A DNA stretch of 64,000 nucleotides. It comes from Oscillatoria sp. CS-180. Its GTDB lineage: Bacteria; Cyanobacteriota; Cyanobacteriia; Phormidesmidales; Phormidesmidaceae. Shown here piece by piece: positions 27,623 through 36,189 of the stretch; position 1 is the stretch's first letter, and each line of letters starts with the position of its first letter. The stretch covers positions 93,790-157,789 of the forward strand of contig NZ_JAQMUB010000052.1 in the NCBI RefSeq assembly GCF_028330965.1. Direction: 5' to 3'. The notes under the pieces are model-generated. The model was not told where the DNA came from. It did not search any database and saw only the letters and a program-made list of their open reading frames with translations. Made by a program: the position numbers and the translations under genes.

Positions 27623-27870
27623 GGTCACGAAAAATAGCAGTCAATTACCTGTAGGGGATCCAATTTCTCTGGTCAGAGAAGCTCCGCTATCGCAACCGTA
27701 AACTTGGATATCGCTCTATGGAGAAATGCTAATTAAATGGTTTCTTCTTAGAAGGAAAAAGGGAATTTTTATAAAACATAGATATAGCTATTGACTTGAT
27801 AGGACACGATAGCAACAGATCATTTTCAGATTGTTGAACGGATAGTCCAATTCAATGAATTCTCAAATTC

Positions 27871-27916
27871 CATCTGGGATCAACTGTTATTTCTCGAAAG
27901 GAGATGATCCCAGATG
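27871..27916. repeat. Perfect 12-bp inverted repeat
   Basis: CATCTGGGATCA (27871-27882) and TGATCCCAGATG (27905-27916) are perfect complements with 22 bases between. No T-run follows, so it looks more like an operator or RNA hairpin than a terminator. Confidence 0.6.
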
Positions 27917-28099
27917 CAACCTTGAAAGTAATTGAATCCTTTTTTACTGTTCCGCTTACATCTGCTAAAGCAAGTCCTTGAGCGCAAAGGCTTGAAATAC
28001 TTTGTGTCAAAAGAATTTGCTTCTGTTTGAGATACTGAGTCATTTGACGAGCCTTTGCAGGTCCGAAGAAGCTCGATAGACGCATTTGGAGTTAATACA

Positions 28100-28456
28100 A
28101 TGGCACAAGAAATCGTAAACGTATCCTTGCCTGTTGTTACCAACAAAGTGGAAGAAGTCCTTAGTAATTACACTACGGCCCACTATCAAACAGCTCTCTC
28201 GTCTAAAATCTTGCGAGAGAAGCTAGTCGCTTACGTTTTGAGGCGCATGCCAACGTTTTACACGACAGCTGAAACCTCCCATAGCTGCTCCGCTGAAAAT
28301 CTGACTCACTGCTTTTCGCAAGAGCAGCAGATCATCATGGATGATCTGATTCATGAAGGGATTCAGCATTTGACGGCGCGCCAAGCTCCTTGGGAATCGA
28401 TCACTCAAGGGGCTCCCCAAAGCTGTGGTTCTTTGCCATCACACTGGTTTGGTTAG
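28100..28456 (+). CDS. ComFB-domain protein (late competence ComFB family; c-di-nucleotide receptor candidate)
   Basis: A 118-residue protein. The start MAQEIVNVSLPVVTNKVEEV, followed by LREKLVAYVLRRMPTFYTT, is the core of ComFB-family proteins, which are frequent in cyanobacteria; members have been reported as c-di-GMP/c-di-AMP receptors. The C-terminal part (about residues 55-118, FSQEQQIIMDDLIHEGIQHL and on) is less conserved. The ATG at 28100 is the family start; an upstream frame extension to 28055 is not expected. It is followed 137 bases later by a histidine kinase on the same strand, possibly a separate transcript. Confidence 0.82.
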   Translation: MAQEIVNVSLPVVTNKVEEVLSNYTTAHYQTALSSKILREKLVAYVLRRMPTFYTTAETSHSCSAENLTHCFSQEQQIIMDDLIHEGIQHLTARQAPWESITQGAPQSCGSLPSHWFG

Positions 28457-28593
28457 AAACCCGTTCTCGTTCCGTTCGGTTCTACACCTAACAAATACGC
28501 TGTCCTTCCAGTAGGCTCTACTTATTGGAGTGTGTGCTTGCTGACACACAGCGCCCTCTCAAGGGGTGATTTCAGTAGGGCAGGGAGGCGTTT

Positions 28594-30129
28594 GTGGATA
28601 CCGCTAACTACACGAGTTTAAGCGATCTTCTGAGTGATATGGAGTGTTTCTCGGGTTCTTGGAATCAGAGAAATACATCCCGGCAATCTGAACAGCGCTC
28701 TCTTCAGGGGGCTGAGGCAGAATGGCGGGCGGCGATCGCAGCGCTCACTGATGTTTTGCCCCATTTACCTCGTCGAACTAGCCGAACAGCTCATCCAGCA
28801 GATTTAGCGAAAGGTCTTATTCTGTCAGGACCTCTTCCAGTTCTGAGTGATGCAACGCTCGACCAGCGGTTGGAAAAATGGGTGATTACGCCGCAGCCCA
28901 TTGCTGATGCCCTACAGGGGCAGAAAACTCTGCTGCCGTCATCCTCAGAATGCCCTGTGGCTGTGAACGTAGGGGAAGCGCTTCAGGTGATTCCTCTGTC
29001 CCATGACGATCCCCTACTAACAGAGCGATTTTGTTTAGTGATCACGCCTGCTTTCAGCGTAGGTCTTGTTTTAGGACAACCCACAGGGGCGAGTCCCCGT
29101 CTACAATATTCATTCGATCCACAAACTCTATTGTCTCTCTGGCAGCAAATTCAAATTCATGTGTCGCGAGCAGGTGCATTGTCAAGCCTTGATGCATTGG
29201 ATGAACGTATTACAAAGACGATCGCGGCTCCTGATTATCGAGCGATCGCCCAATTTACGCAGGCTCTACTAGCTCATCTACCCCACCGTACAGACGAGGG
29301 TTGGCCTTCTGAGGCATCCTCAGCTCAGGGATCTGAGTTCAGAATTCCAGACAGTAATAGTCATGTTCGGTTTGCTGCTGCCACTGCGTTGGATGGTAAC
29401 ACCGAAACGCCTGCCGAGAAGGATACTGAACTGTTGCAGGCCATGGCCCATGAGATTCGTACACCCTTGACGACAATTCGGACCCTAACGCGATCGCTCT
29501 TACGTCGAAAAGATCTCGCTGCCGAAGTTAAGAAACGCCTAGCTCGAATCGATCAGGAATGTACTCAGCAAATTGATCGCTTCAATCTCATTTTTCGCGC
29601 CGTTGAGTTAGAAACCGCTGAACGTAATCACCCGCGCTCCTCGTTGACCCCTATTGCCTTGACTCAGATCTTTCAAGATGCCATTCCTCGCTGGCAGCAG
29701 CAGGCGCAGCGCCGTAATCTTAATCTAGATGTGACCTTACCGCCTAATTTACCCCGTGTCACGAGTGACCCCACGCTGCTCAATGAAGTTCTGGCAGGGG
29801 TTGTTGAGTGGTTTACTCAGTGTTTGCCCCCCCATAGCCACGTCCACATGACCGTCATGCTGGCAGGACATCAGCTGAAGTTACAGTTTGAATCAGAAAA
29901 TGGCGCTTCTGGTTGTCCCCTCGAAAATGGCTTTGCTAGCAAGCGCCAGTCTGTTAAATCAGTCGGACAGCTGCTGACTATCGTTCCAGAGACGGGAGGC
30001 GTGAGCTTGAATTTAGACGTTACGAAGAGCCTGTTCCAGTTCCTTGGAGGTAAGCTCATCCTGCGACAAAAGCCGGAGCAAGGAGATGTTTTGACGGCGT
30101 TTCTACCTTTGGATACTCGTGAAATATAA
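28594..30129 (+). CDS. Histidine kinase with intact H-box but degraded ATPase domain
   Basis: A 511-residue protein starting at GTG 28594, preceded by GGGAGG. The N-terminal ~230 residues form a globular GAF/DICT-like region that I cannot assign firmly. A linker (about 235-275, around SAQGSEFRIPDS) may stem from a repeat insertion. Then HisKA with His286 (LQAMAHEIRTPLTTIRTL). In the C-terminal HATPase-like region the N-box (EVLAGVVEWF in place of NLLxNAxKF) and the DxGxG G1 loop are missing. The end LILRQKPEQGDVLTAFLPL keeps the F-box/G2-region shape. It may phosphorelay or bind ligand without autophosphorylating, or be phosphorylated by another kinase. Confidence 0.82.
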   Translation: MDTANYTSLSDLLSDMECFSGSWNQRNTSRQSEQRSLQGAEAEWRAAIAALTDVLPHLPRRTSRTAHPADLAKGLILSGPLPVLSDATLDQRLEKWVITPQPIADALQGQKTLLPSSSECPVAVNVGEALQVIPLSHDDPLLTERFCLVITPAFSVGLVLGQPTGASPRLQYSFDPQTLLSLWQQIQIHVSRAGALSSLDALDERITKTIAAPDYRAIAQFTQALLAHLPHRTDEGWPSEASSAQGSEFRIPDSNSHVRFAAATALDGNTETPAEKDTELLQAMAHEIRTPLTTIRTLTRSLLRRKDLAAEVKKRLARIDQECTQQIDRFNLIFRAVELETAERNHPRSSLTPIALTQIFQDAIPRWQQQAQRRNLNLDVTLPPNLPRVTSDPTLLNEVLAGVVEWFTQCLPPHSHVHMTVMLAGHQLKLQFESENGASGCPLENGFASKRQSVKSVGQLLTIVPETGGVSLNLDVTKSLFQFLGGKLILRQKPEQGDVLTAFLPLDTREI

Positions 30130-30221
30130 CGTGTATTGACAATGAGTTCTTTGAGAGCCTGTCATAGATTGAGGCCATGAGGCAAAATAGGAAAGAAATT
30201 TGCTGACAGACTTGCTAGGAA

Positions 30222-31154
30222 ATGACTTACATACGCCGACGTCGTCAAGAAGCCTCATGGATTCAGCGGTGGTCTCGCTGGATCATCGGAGCGATCGCTC
30301 TAATGGGCGCCTTAGGAACCGCCTACCTGACTGTCGTTAAGCTCATGGAAGGCGATGTTACCTGTCCGACGGGTGGATGCGATCGCGTCCTCTCCAGCGA
30401 ATATGCTCGCGTCTTTGGCCAACCTTTAACGCTGTTTGGGTGTCTGGGATACTTGGGAATGGCCACGATGGCACTGTCTCCCTTTGCCATTAATCCAGAC
30501 AAGAATAAAGATTTACGGCGGAAATTAGAAAACATTACTTGGCCGCTGTTGTTCATGGGCGCAACTGCAATGCTGGTCTTCAGCGCCTATCTGATGTACC
30601 TATTGGCGTTTGAAATCAAGGCTCCCTGTCTTTACTGCATTACATCGGCAGTCTTTGCAGCGACGATGTTTGTGGTGACTATCATTGGTCGGCGCTGGGA
30701 CGATGTGGGGCAGTTAGCCTTCATGGGGGTGATTGTTGCCATGGTGACGCTGATTGGCACCCTAGCCGTCTATGCGCCTATCAATAATCCCCAACTCGCT
30801 CAAGAGGGCGGGCCTGGCGAGGTAGGGCCACCGATTTCCACCCAGTCTAGTGAGTCAGAATTGCAGCTTGCTAACCACTTAACTGACATTGATGCCAAGA
30901 TGTATGGCGCTTGGTGGTGTCCTCATTGCCATGATCAAAAGCAACTCTTTGGACAAGAAGCCGCAAAGGCTATTCCCTACGTTGAATGTGCTGAGGACGG
31001 ACAGAACTCACAGACGCAGCTCTGTCGTTCAGTGCCTGAGGTCGAAGGGTTCCCGACGTGGGAAGTCAACGGTGAATTTTTCGTGGGTGCCCAATCTCTC
31101 GAAACACTGGCGGATGCGTCTGGTTACACCGGTCCGCGCAATTTTCAGAACTAA
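30222..31154 (+). CDS. VKOR-thioredoxin fusion protein (disulfide bond formation)
   Basis: A 310-residue fusion of a vitamin K epoxide reductase membrane domain and a periplasmic thioredoxin-like domain; it makes disulfides in exported proteins using quinone. Membrane helices lie at about 20-45, 68-90, 107-131, 136-157 and 165-185. Cysteines map to the family: loop Cys48/Cys53 (CPTGGC), active site Cys136-x-x-Cys139 (CLYC), thioredoxin Cys233-x-x-Cys236 (WWCPHCH), then Cys256 and Cys268. The order and spacing match the characterised Synechococcus homologue. The ATG at 30222 is chosen as the first Met with a basic N-terminus. It stands alone, convergent with a CPXCG gene. Confidence 0.94.
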   Translation: MTYIRRRRQEASWIQRWSRWIIGAIALMGALGTAYLTVVKLMEGDVTCPTGGCDRVLSSEYARVFGQPLTLFGCLGYLGMATMALSPFAINPDKNKDLRRKLENITWPLLFMGATAMLVFSAYLMYLLAFEIKAPCLYCITSAVFAATMFVVTIIGRRWDDVGQLAFMGVIVAMVTLIGTLAVYAPINNPQLAQEGGPGEVGPPISTQSSESELQLANHLTDIDAKMYGAWWCPHCHDQKQLFGQEAAKAIPYVECAEDGQNSQTQLCRSVPEVEGFPTWEVNGEFFVGAQSLETLADASGYTGPRNFQN

Positions 31155-31292
31155 GGCTCAATTTCCACTACATTCATTAGGCCGATGGAAAATACGACGG
31201 CCTGATAGATGACTCTTGAATAGTCTGAAACAGACCCAGTAGTAGGAGTCCTCAGTGCGACACATAGCATTGGGGACTCGTGTTTTGAAAAC

Positions 31293-31481
31293 CTATCCTG
31301 CGTAATCGGTTGTGATCGCAACTTCGAGGGTGTCTTCGTCAACGGTGATGTAGAGCTGGTTAGGACGACAACAAACCTGGCAGTCTTCGATGTAGCTCTG
31401 TTGGAATCCGCCCGAGAGGTCAATGAAAGTCGTGTTGGATTCACCACAAAATGCACAAATGTAATCGGCTGTAGTCTGCAT
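31293..31481 (-). CDS. CPXCG-motif cysteine-rich protein
   Basis: A 62-residue protein. Two zinc-finger-like knuckles: ICAFCGES (about 9-16) and DCQVCCRPNQLYI (about 33-45), the standard pattern of the Cys_rich_CPXG family of small bacterial proteins of unknown function. The start MQTTADYICAFCG agrees with the family. A longer shadow frame overlaps on the same strand and is not called. It lies between VKOR (convergent) and the LivF/NatE gene, 46 bases downstream of the latter on the same strand. Confidence 0.85.
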   Translation of the reverse strand: MQTTADYICAFCGESNTTFIDLSGGFQQSYIEDCQVCCRPNQLYITVDEDTLEVAITTDYAG

Positions 31482-31527
31482 TGTCAGTTCGAATCGTGAG
31501 TTGTAGACCTTTCAAGAGTCTACTAGC

Positions 31528-32232
31528 TCACCCTCCCAAAAACATCTTGGCAATATCAGGATTTGTCAGAATATTGGGGCCTGTGTCTTCAAAGCGGTTC
31601 GCCCCCATGGCTAGCACGTAGCCACGATGAGCCATGCTGAGAGCCTGTTTAGCGTTTTGCTCAACCATTAAGACGCTGATGCCTTGACGATTGATATCTT
31701 CGACGATCGCAAATATCTGCTCAACGTAGAGCGGCGATAGCCCCGCTGTCGGTTCGTCTAACAAGAGCAGCTTCGGTTTGACCATCAGTGCTCGCCCCAT
31801 GGCAACCATTTGTCGCTGTCCTCCAGATAGGGTGCCAGCAGTTTGCGATCGCTTCTGCTTCAAATCGGGGAACAGACCATACACCTCCTCTAGTTGGGAA
31901 CGAAAGTCATCTTCACGAATAAACGCGCCCATTTCTAGGTTTTCTTGCACGGTCAAGCTAGGAAAGACATTGCTGACCTGAGGGACATAGCAGATACCGG
32001 CTTGAACGAGGCGATCAGTTCTTAAGTGAGTGATATCGCGATCGCGCCATAGGATTTCCCCCTGATGGACTTGGGCTAGGCCAAACAGGGATTTCAGCAC
32101 CGTGGACTTGCCTGCTCCGTTAGGGCCCACAATGACAATAATCTCTCCAACATCGACTGTTAGATTCAGGCCCTTGAGGATATCCACTTCTCCATAGCCG
32201 CTGTATAAGTCTCGAATGACTAGAAGGCTCAT
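31528..32232 (-). CDS. Branched-chain/neutral amino-acid ABC transporter ATPase (LivF/NatE type)
   Basis: A 234-residue ATPase. Walker A GPNGAGKSTVLKSLFG (about 38-53), signature LSGGQRQMVAMGRALM, Walker B LLLLDEPTAGLSP and the switch VEQNAKQAL. The absence of LivG features and the AGICYVPQ motif place it with LivF, the F/E-type ATPase of HAAT importers; in cyanobacteria the N-I amino-acid system has such an ATPase (NatE) encoded apart from its partners. No permease, binding protein or second ATPase is nearby. The ATG at 32232 is preferred to a TTG two codons earlier. Confidence 0.9.
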   Translation of the reverse strand: MSLLVIRDLYSGYGEVDILKGLNLTVDVGEIIVIVGPNGAGKSTVLKSLFGLAQVHQGEILWRDRDITHLRTDRLVQAGICYVPQVSNVFPSLTVQENLEMGAFIREDDFRSQLEEVYGLFPDLKQKRSQTAGTLSGGQRQMVAMGRALMVKPKLLLLDEPTAGLSPLYVEQIFAIVEDINRQGISVLMVEQNAKQALSMAHRGYVLAMGANRFEDTGPNILTNPDIAKMFLGG

Positions 32233-32466
32233 GCCCAATCCTCTCGCTTTCCCAACAACCCACAGGCCAATGTGCGATGACGATTGGTCTGGTTTTTCAC
32301 GTTTTCACAGAGGCTTACAAACTACCACTAGACTGCGTTTATCAGAAATTCAAAAAAATTCCTTGCCGTCTTTACCTGCATGGGTACAAAAACGGATAGG
32401 TTATGAAGTGGATGTTCTCTACGAACATTCACCCTCGGTAGTGACACGTTTGTTTGGGAAGAGACT

Positions 32467-34110
32467 ATGGCAACTACGTTATACAACCCTGCTGTCAATA
32501 CAGATATTTTGGCGCTAGGCCAATTAGCGTACGGTCAGATCCCCATATTTCCTTTCTTTCCTTCGCTGCCCCTCTCACTGCAATCTGTCGTATACGTCGA
32601 CATACCCAATTTATCGAGCGATGCCACTAAATCGGCTAGTGGAACAACCCTAAACACAAATGGGACGGCTTTTGATGATGCCCCGGGTTACAACGCTCTT
32701 ACCTTCATTCTCAGTGGTGGCAACCTACCCCCTATAGCGCCCTTCAGATTTACAGCAGACGCCAATACCGGATATGCAGGCTACACTAACTACACGATCA
32801 ACCTAGAGGAAATTGACCCAAATAACCTTGATATCGAATTTCTGAGTAACTTAGACGAGTCGTTGGAATTTGTGAAGGTCAACGATAATTTTCCTGATCT
32901 TGATCCAACGCCCGGCTTTACCGTCGCCTTTGATTTAGCCATCTCGGAAGAAGCAAGTGACCCTAACCGAGCAGGCTTTACCGTTATTGCAGTCACGGAC
33001 GATCCCACGAAAGCCATTGAAATCGGCTTCAAAACTGAGGGCAGCGATCGCGCCTTTGCCCAATCTGCCAACTTTACAGAAGCAGAAAACTCCAGCGCCA
33101 CGCCCCTCGACTTCAGTGTTAGCAAGACGTATTGGCTTAGCGTTTCAGGTGAGACTTACTCACTCGCTGCAAACGGTGTTGAAATCCTGACGGGCAACCT
33201 GCGAGACTACCAGTTCGATCCTACGACTAGCGATCCGCCTTTCCCCGAAGCGGCTAATCCTTACGAGACGCCCAACTTTTTGTTCTGGGGAGATAATACT
33301 GACCAGGGATATTCCGAATTCACGCTCGGCAAAATCGAGGTCGTCTCCCTACAAACACCCCTTAGTCCGGCCACCTACGATGACTACATCGCGTCCTATG
33401 GCGATTTGATTAGAGCGTTTGGGTATAACCCAGAGGCAGGCAGACTGCACTATTTACAATCCGGCTTTAAAGAGGGGCGAGTCGCTGACCAGTTTGCCGA
33501 AGATATCTATCTGGCTTCCCACGGAGACTTGATCAGGGCATTCAGCTATAACCTGGATGCTGCCACCCGGCACTACATTCAGTCGGGTTTTGCAGAGGAG
33601 CGATCGCTGAAACTCTTCTTCCCAGAAATCTATCTGGCGGGTTATGAAGACCTGCAAGACGCCTTTGGTAAAGACTTGGCTGCGGCCACTCGCCACTACA
33701 TTGAATCGGGCTTTCGGGAAGGCCGTGATCCTTTCCTAGGGTTTGATCCTGCTGCCTACATTGCCTCCTATGACGATTTGATTGCCGCCTTTGGCTATGA
33801 CTTAGAAGCCGGTCGCAATCACTTCTTCCAAACGGGAATCAGCGAAGGCAGAAGCATCACCTTTGAAGCGGCTGACTACATTGCCTCTCATCCCGATCTT
33901 ATTGAAGCATTTGGCTATGACCTGGAGGCGGGAACCGAGCACTACATTACTTTTGGCAATGGTGAAGGCCGTGCCCGTGACCTGTTTGATGAGGTCGCTT
34001 ACTTGGGGAAACACAGTGATTTACGAGCTGTTTTCGAACATGATCCTAATGCCGCAACTCGACACTATATCGAGTTTGGCTACGCTGAAGGACGTGAGAT
34101 ATTCTGTTAG
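32467..34110 (+). CDS. Secreted-type protein: beta-sandwich lectin-like domain plus six ~40-residue tandem repeats
   Basis: A 547-residue acidic protein without signal peptide or membrane segment. Residues ~35-295 are a Asp/Asn/Thr-rich beta domain with a closing strand around PNFLFWGDNTDQGYSEF, resembling cyanobacterial lectin-like secreted domains. Residues ~303-547 are six repeats of the form DYIASYGDLIRAFGYN, E-A-G, HYxxSGFxEGR. They contain the consensus aromatic-x-G-x-x-D and E-G-R ends. Such repeats occur in secreted cyanobacterial and alphaproteobacterial proteins that lack Sec signals, so type I-like export is possible. The start is the ATG at 32467. Function is unknown, probably surface adhesion or carbohydrate binding. 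Confidence 0.75.
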   Translation: MATTLYNPAVNTDILALGQLAYGQIPIFPFFPSLPLSLQSVVYVDIPNLSSDATKSASGTTLNTNGTAFDDAPGYNALTFILSGGNLPPIAPFRFTADANTGYAGYTNYTINLEEIDPNNLDIEFLSNLDESLEFVKVNDNFPDLDPTPGFTVAFDLAISEEASDPNRAGFTVIAVTDDPTKAIEIGFKTEGSDRAFAQSANFTEAENSSATPLDFSVSKTYWLSVSGETYSLAANGVEILTGNLRDYQFDPTTSDPPFPEAANPYETPNFLFWGDNTDQGYSEFTLGKIEVVSLQTPLSPATYDDYIASYGDLIRAFGYNPEAGRLHYLQSGFKEGRVADQFAEDIYLASHGDLIRAFSYNLDAATRHYIQSGFAEERSLKLFFPEIYLAGYEDLQDAFGKDLAAATRHYIESGFREGRDPFLGFDPAAYIASYDDLIAAFGYDLEAGRNHFFQTGISEGRSITFEAADYIASHPDLIEAFGYDLEAGTEHYITFGNGEGRARDLFDEVAYLGKHSDLRAVFEHDPNAATRHYIEFGYAEGREIFC

Positions 34111-34157
34111 CTGTGTTGAACAGGTATACTCATTGTCGAACCCACATGGCGTTAGAC

Positions 34158-34400
34158 ATGATTATCGAGAAGGTCAGCTCATGGGGAAATTCGCTTGGCA
34201 TTCCGCTGCCACCCGCGATCGCCTCCCAAACTGGTATCAAAGAGGGAGCGATGATTTCGATTACAGTGGAAGCTGATCGAATCGTCATTGCTCCTGCCAA
34301 GTCTCATCACACACTTGAAAGCCTGCTAGCCACAGCTAATTCAGCGCTACAGCCAGGTGAGGTTGACTTTGGCGCTGCTATCGGGGAGGAACATTGGTGA
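34158..34400 (+). CDS. mazE: MazE/AbrB-type antitoxin
   Basis: An ~80-residue SpoVT/AbrB-fold protein: MIIEKVSSWGNSLGIPLPPA carries the swapped-hairpin signature (WGNSLGI-LP) of MazE antitoxins, followed by GAMISITVEADRIVIAPA. The C-terminal tail (LESLLATANSALQPGEVDFG) would be the toxin-binding segment. The start is uncertain: ATG 34158 is nearest to family starts; ATG 34146 is in frame, and neither has a clear ribosome site. The stop overlaps the start of the next gene (GTGA), the classic coupling of an antitoxin-toxin pair. Confidence 0.88.
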   Translation: MIIEKVSSWGNSLGIPLPPAIASQTGIKEGAMISITVEADRIVIAPAKSHHTLESLLATANSALQPGEVDFGAAIGEEHW

Positions 34401-34738
34401 CCGCCGAAGACCGGACCCTTGATCGGGGAGACATTATCCAGATTGACGGCAGCTTACAAATTGGGGAAGGCCCCTTAGACCGCCATTTTGCCATCGTGAT
34501 TTCGCCCCTCATTTATAATCGCATCTCCAAACTCATGCTGGTTTGTCCTGTGGTCAGCTCTCAAAAGGGGTGGCCTTTTGAAGTGCCCTTACCAGAATCG
34601 ATGGAGACCTACGGGGTTGTCCTGGTCGATCAGCTGAGGACGGTGGATCGAGAGGCTAGAAAAGTCGCGTTTGTAGAATCGGCCACGCCTGAACTCATGA
34701 TGGAGGTCATCGGTCGCCTGGAGACCTTGGTGACATGA
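34397..34738 (+). CDS. mazF: PemK/MazF-type mRNA interferase toxin
   Basis: A ~113-residue MazF/PemK-like protein. The N-terminal RGDIIQIDGSLQIGEG matches the RGDIWxxx start; then RHFAIVISPLIYNRIS (normally RPxLVLSPxxYN) with the core, LVCPVVSSQKGWPFEVPLP and VVLVDQLRTVDREARKV (Q-x-R-T-V/I-D). The family's catalytic Arg and hairpin loops appear conserved. It starts at GTG 34397, overlapping the MazE stop by four bases; a TTG at 34394 is the alternative. MazF toxins cleave mRNA at short sequences, but the specificity of this one cannot be read. Confidence 0.9.
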   Translation: MTAEDRTLDRGDIIQIDGSLQIGEGPLDRHFAIVISPLIYNRISKLMLVCPVVSSQKGWPFEVPLPESMETYGVVLVDQLRTVDREARKVAFVESATPELMMEVIGRLETLVT

Positions 34739-34784
34739 CCGATGAACAGGCTGCTGGGATAGACATGGCACAGGGTGGACTGGG

Positions 34785-36077
34785 ATGAGTGGATTGGCGG
34801 CAAAGGCGATCGCCTCAGTGCAGCGGTATCGACAACAAGCAGTGGGGCTATTGCTGTACCAGTCAGTATTAGAGACCCCGGTTAGTCAAGCCCTCTTGTC
34901 GCTGCTGGATGCCCTTTGCCGGGAGGACTCTGCTGAATGTCTGATTGCCTATGGCGTTTGGTTTCGAACACTGGCAGAACGTCAACAAACCTGGCAAGCT
35001 CACCTGATCGAACAGATCCTCCAGTCCGAAAATCCCTTTTCGCAGCAGGCACAGCGTTTGCCCGTTCAAGAGTTACCAACCGCGTTGCTCAATGCCGCGC
35101 GCAGTGATTTACGGCGACTCCAAACGCTATTCACGTGCCAAAGCAGTCAGCTTAGCCAGTGGGTGCAAACGGTCTGCCAGATCCCCGACGCTCCTGTGAT
35201 TTGGTACTTAGAGGATGAACCTGCGCCCGACCTTACATTCGTCACCCTTCCTGACTGGCAAGAAGGGCTAGTGGAGCTGGCAACCCTTTATCGTCAGCGA
35301 GGCGCTGGCATTGTAGGACAGTATCAGGTCTTTCGTTGGCGGCACAATTCTCTAGACGGCGTGCCCCATCCCGACCCAGTTCGTCTCGCTGATTTAGCCG
35401 CCTATGGTGATCCTAGAAAGCGGCTTCTACACAACACTCAGTTTTTACTGGCGGGATATCCCGCGCTCCACGTTTTGCTGTACGGCAGTCGAGGCTCCGG
35501 CAAATCCTCTCTGGTGAAAGCACTGGTTAACGAGTATGGCGATCGCGGCCTTCGCTTAATTCAGGTAGACAAAGCTGAGATGATTCACCTGCCTGCGGTC
35601 GTGGAGCGGGTCAGAGATCTGCCCCAAAAGTTCATCATTTTTGTGGACGATCTGTCTTTTGAGGAGGACGATGATGCCTTTAAAGCGCTCAAGGTTGTTT
35701 TAGAAGGCAATGTGACGGCACGCGCTACCAATACGGTTGTGTACGCGACCTCCAACCGACGGCATTTGGTGCGGGAGTACTTTGCGGATCGGCCTCGCCC
35801 CAGCGATCAAGACGAAATTCAATCCTGGGATACTGTTCAGGAAAAGCTGTCGTTTAGCGATCGCTTTGGCCTGACGCTAACCTTTGAAGCGGCGGATCAA
35901 AAAACCTATTTGGCGATCGTTCAGCACCTTGCAGCCAATGCCAAGCTGACTATCGATCCCGAAGATCTCAAGTACAGAGCCTTGCAGTGGGCGACTCGTC
36001 ACAATGGGCGATCAGGACGCACAGCCCGCCAGTTCATTGATTTCCTCACGGCTGAACTCGCTACGGCAGAGAGCTAG
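34785..36077 (+). CDS. DUF815-family AAA+ ATPase
   Basis: A 430-residue protein. The N-terminal ~200 residues are helical and specific to this family. The C-terminal ATPase core has Walker A YGSRGSGKSS (Lys240), Walker B IIFVDDLSFE, the DUF815 hallmark YATSNRRHLVREYFADR (sensor region) and the arginine-rich SDRFGLTLTF. A C-terminal helical lid ends with HNGRSGRTARQF. DUF815 ATPases are widespread and of unknown role. It is 46 bases after mazF, on the same strand; whether they share a transcript is uncertain. The start ATG 34785 (GGATGAG) has a moderate ribosome site. Confidence 0.88.
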   Translation: MSGLAAKAIASVQRYRQQAVGLLLYQSVLETPVSQALLSLLDALCREDSAECLIAYGVWFRTLAERQQTWQAHLIEQILQSENPFSQQAQRLPVQELPTALLNAARSDLRRLQTLFTCQSSQLSQWVQTVCQIPDAPVIWYLEDEPAPDLTFVTLPDWQEGLVELATLYRQRGAGIVGQYQVFRWRHNSLDGVPHPDPVRLADLAAYGDPRKRLLHNTQFLLAGYPALHVLLYGSRGSGKSSLVKALVNEYGDRGLRLIQVDKAEMIHLPAVVERVRDLPQKFIIFVDDLSFEEDDDAFKALKVVLEGNVTARATNTVVYATSNRRHLVREYFADRPRPSDQDEIQSWDTVQEKLSFSDRFGLTLTFEAADQKTYLAIVQHLAANAKLTIDPEDLKYRALQWATRHNGRSGRTARQFIDFLTAELATAES

Positions 36078-36189
36078 CAAGTTCTCAACGCGACTCATAC
36101 AGGGGTAATGTCCTCACCTTTGGATAATGGCAGCTCCATAAGCTGTTACGTCAAAATAAAGACAGAAACAATTTGACACATTTCGCATC

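Larger units (their letters stand above)
27463..28099. other. Gene-free divergent region of 637 bases with two strong hairpins
   Basis: It lies between the divergent starts of the unknown 586-residue protein (minus) and comFB-like gene (plus). It carries two perfect inverted repeats, listed separately. Two overlapping minus-strand frames (27852-28085, 77 codons, and 27880-28146, 88 codons) are present; neither has a recognisable family, and the second runs into the ComFB start. A small gene cannot be excluded. Confidence 0.5.

Noticed and set aside
27852..28085. A 77-codon minus-strand ORF ending in a VSGTVKKDSITFKVASG-like stretch
   Set aside because: It looks protein-like in part but has no ribosome site, no known family, and starts 14 bases from the divergent ComFB start. 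The nearby terminator-like hairpin keeps a small gene possible, so this is recorded as unproven rather than impossible.
31470..31510. CAGTTCGAATCGTGAG, which resembles a tRNA T-loop
   Set aside because: No acceptor stem, D-arm or anticodon arm around it; it lies in the leader of the CPXCG gene.
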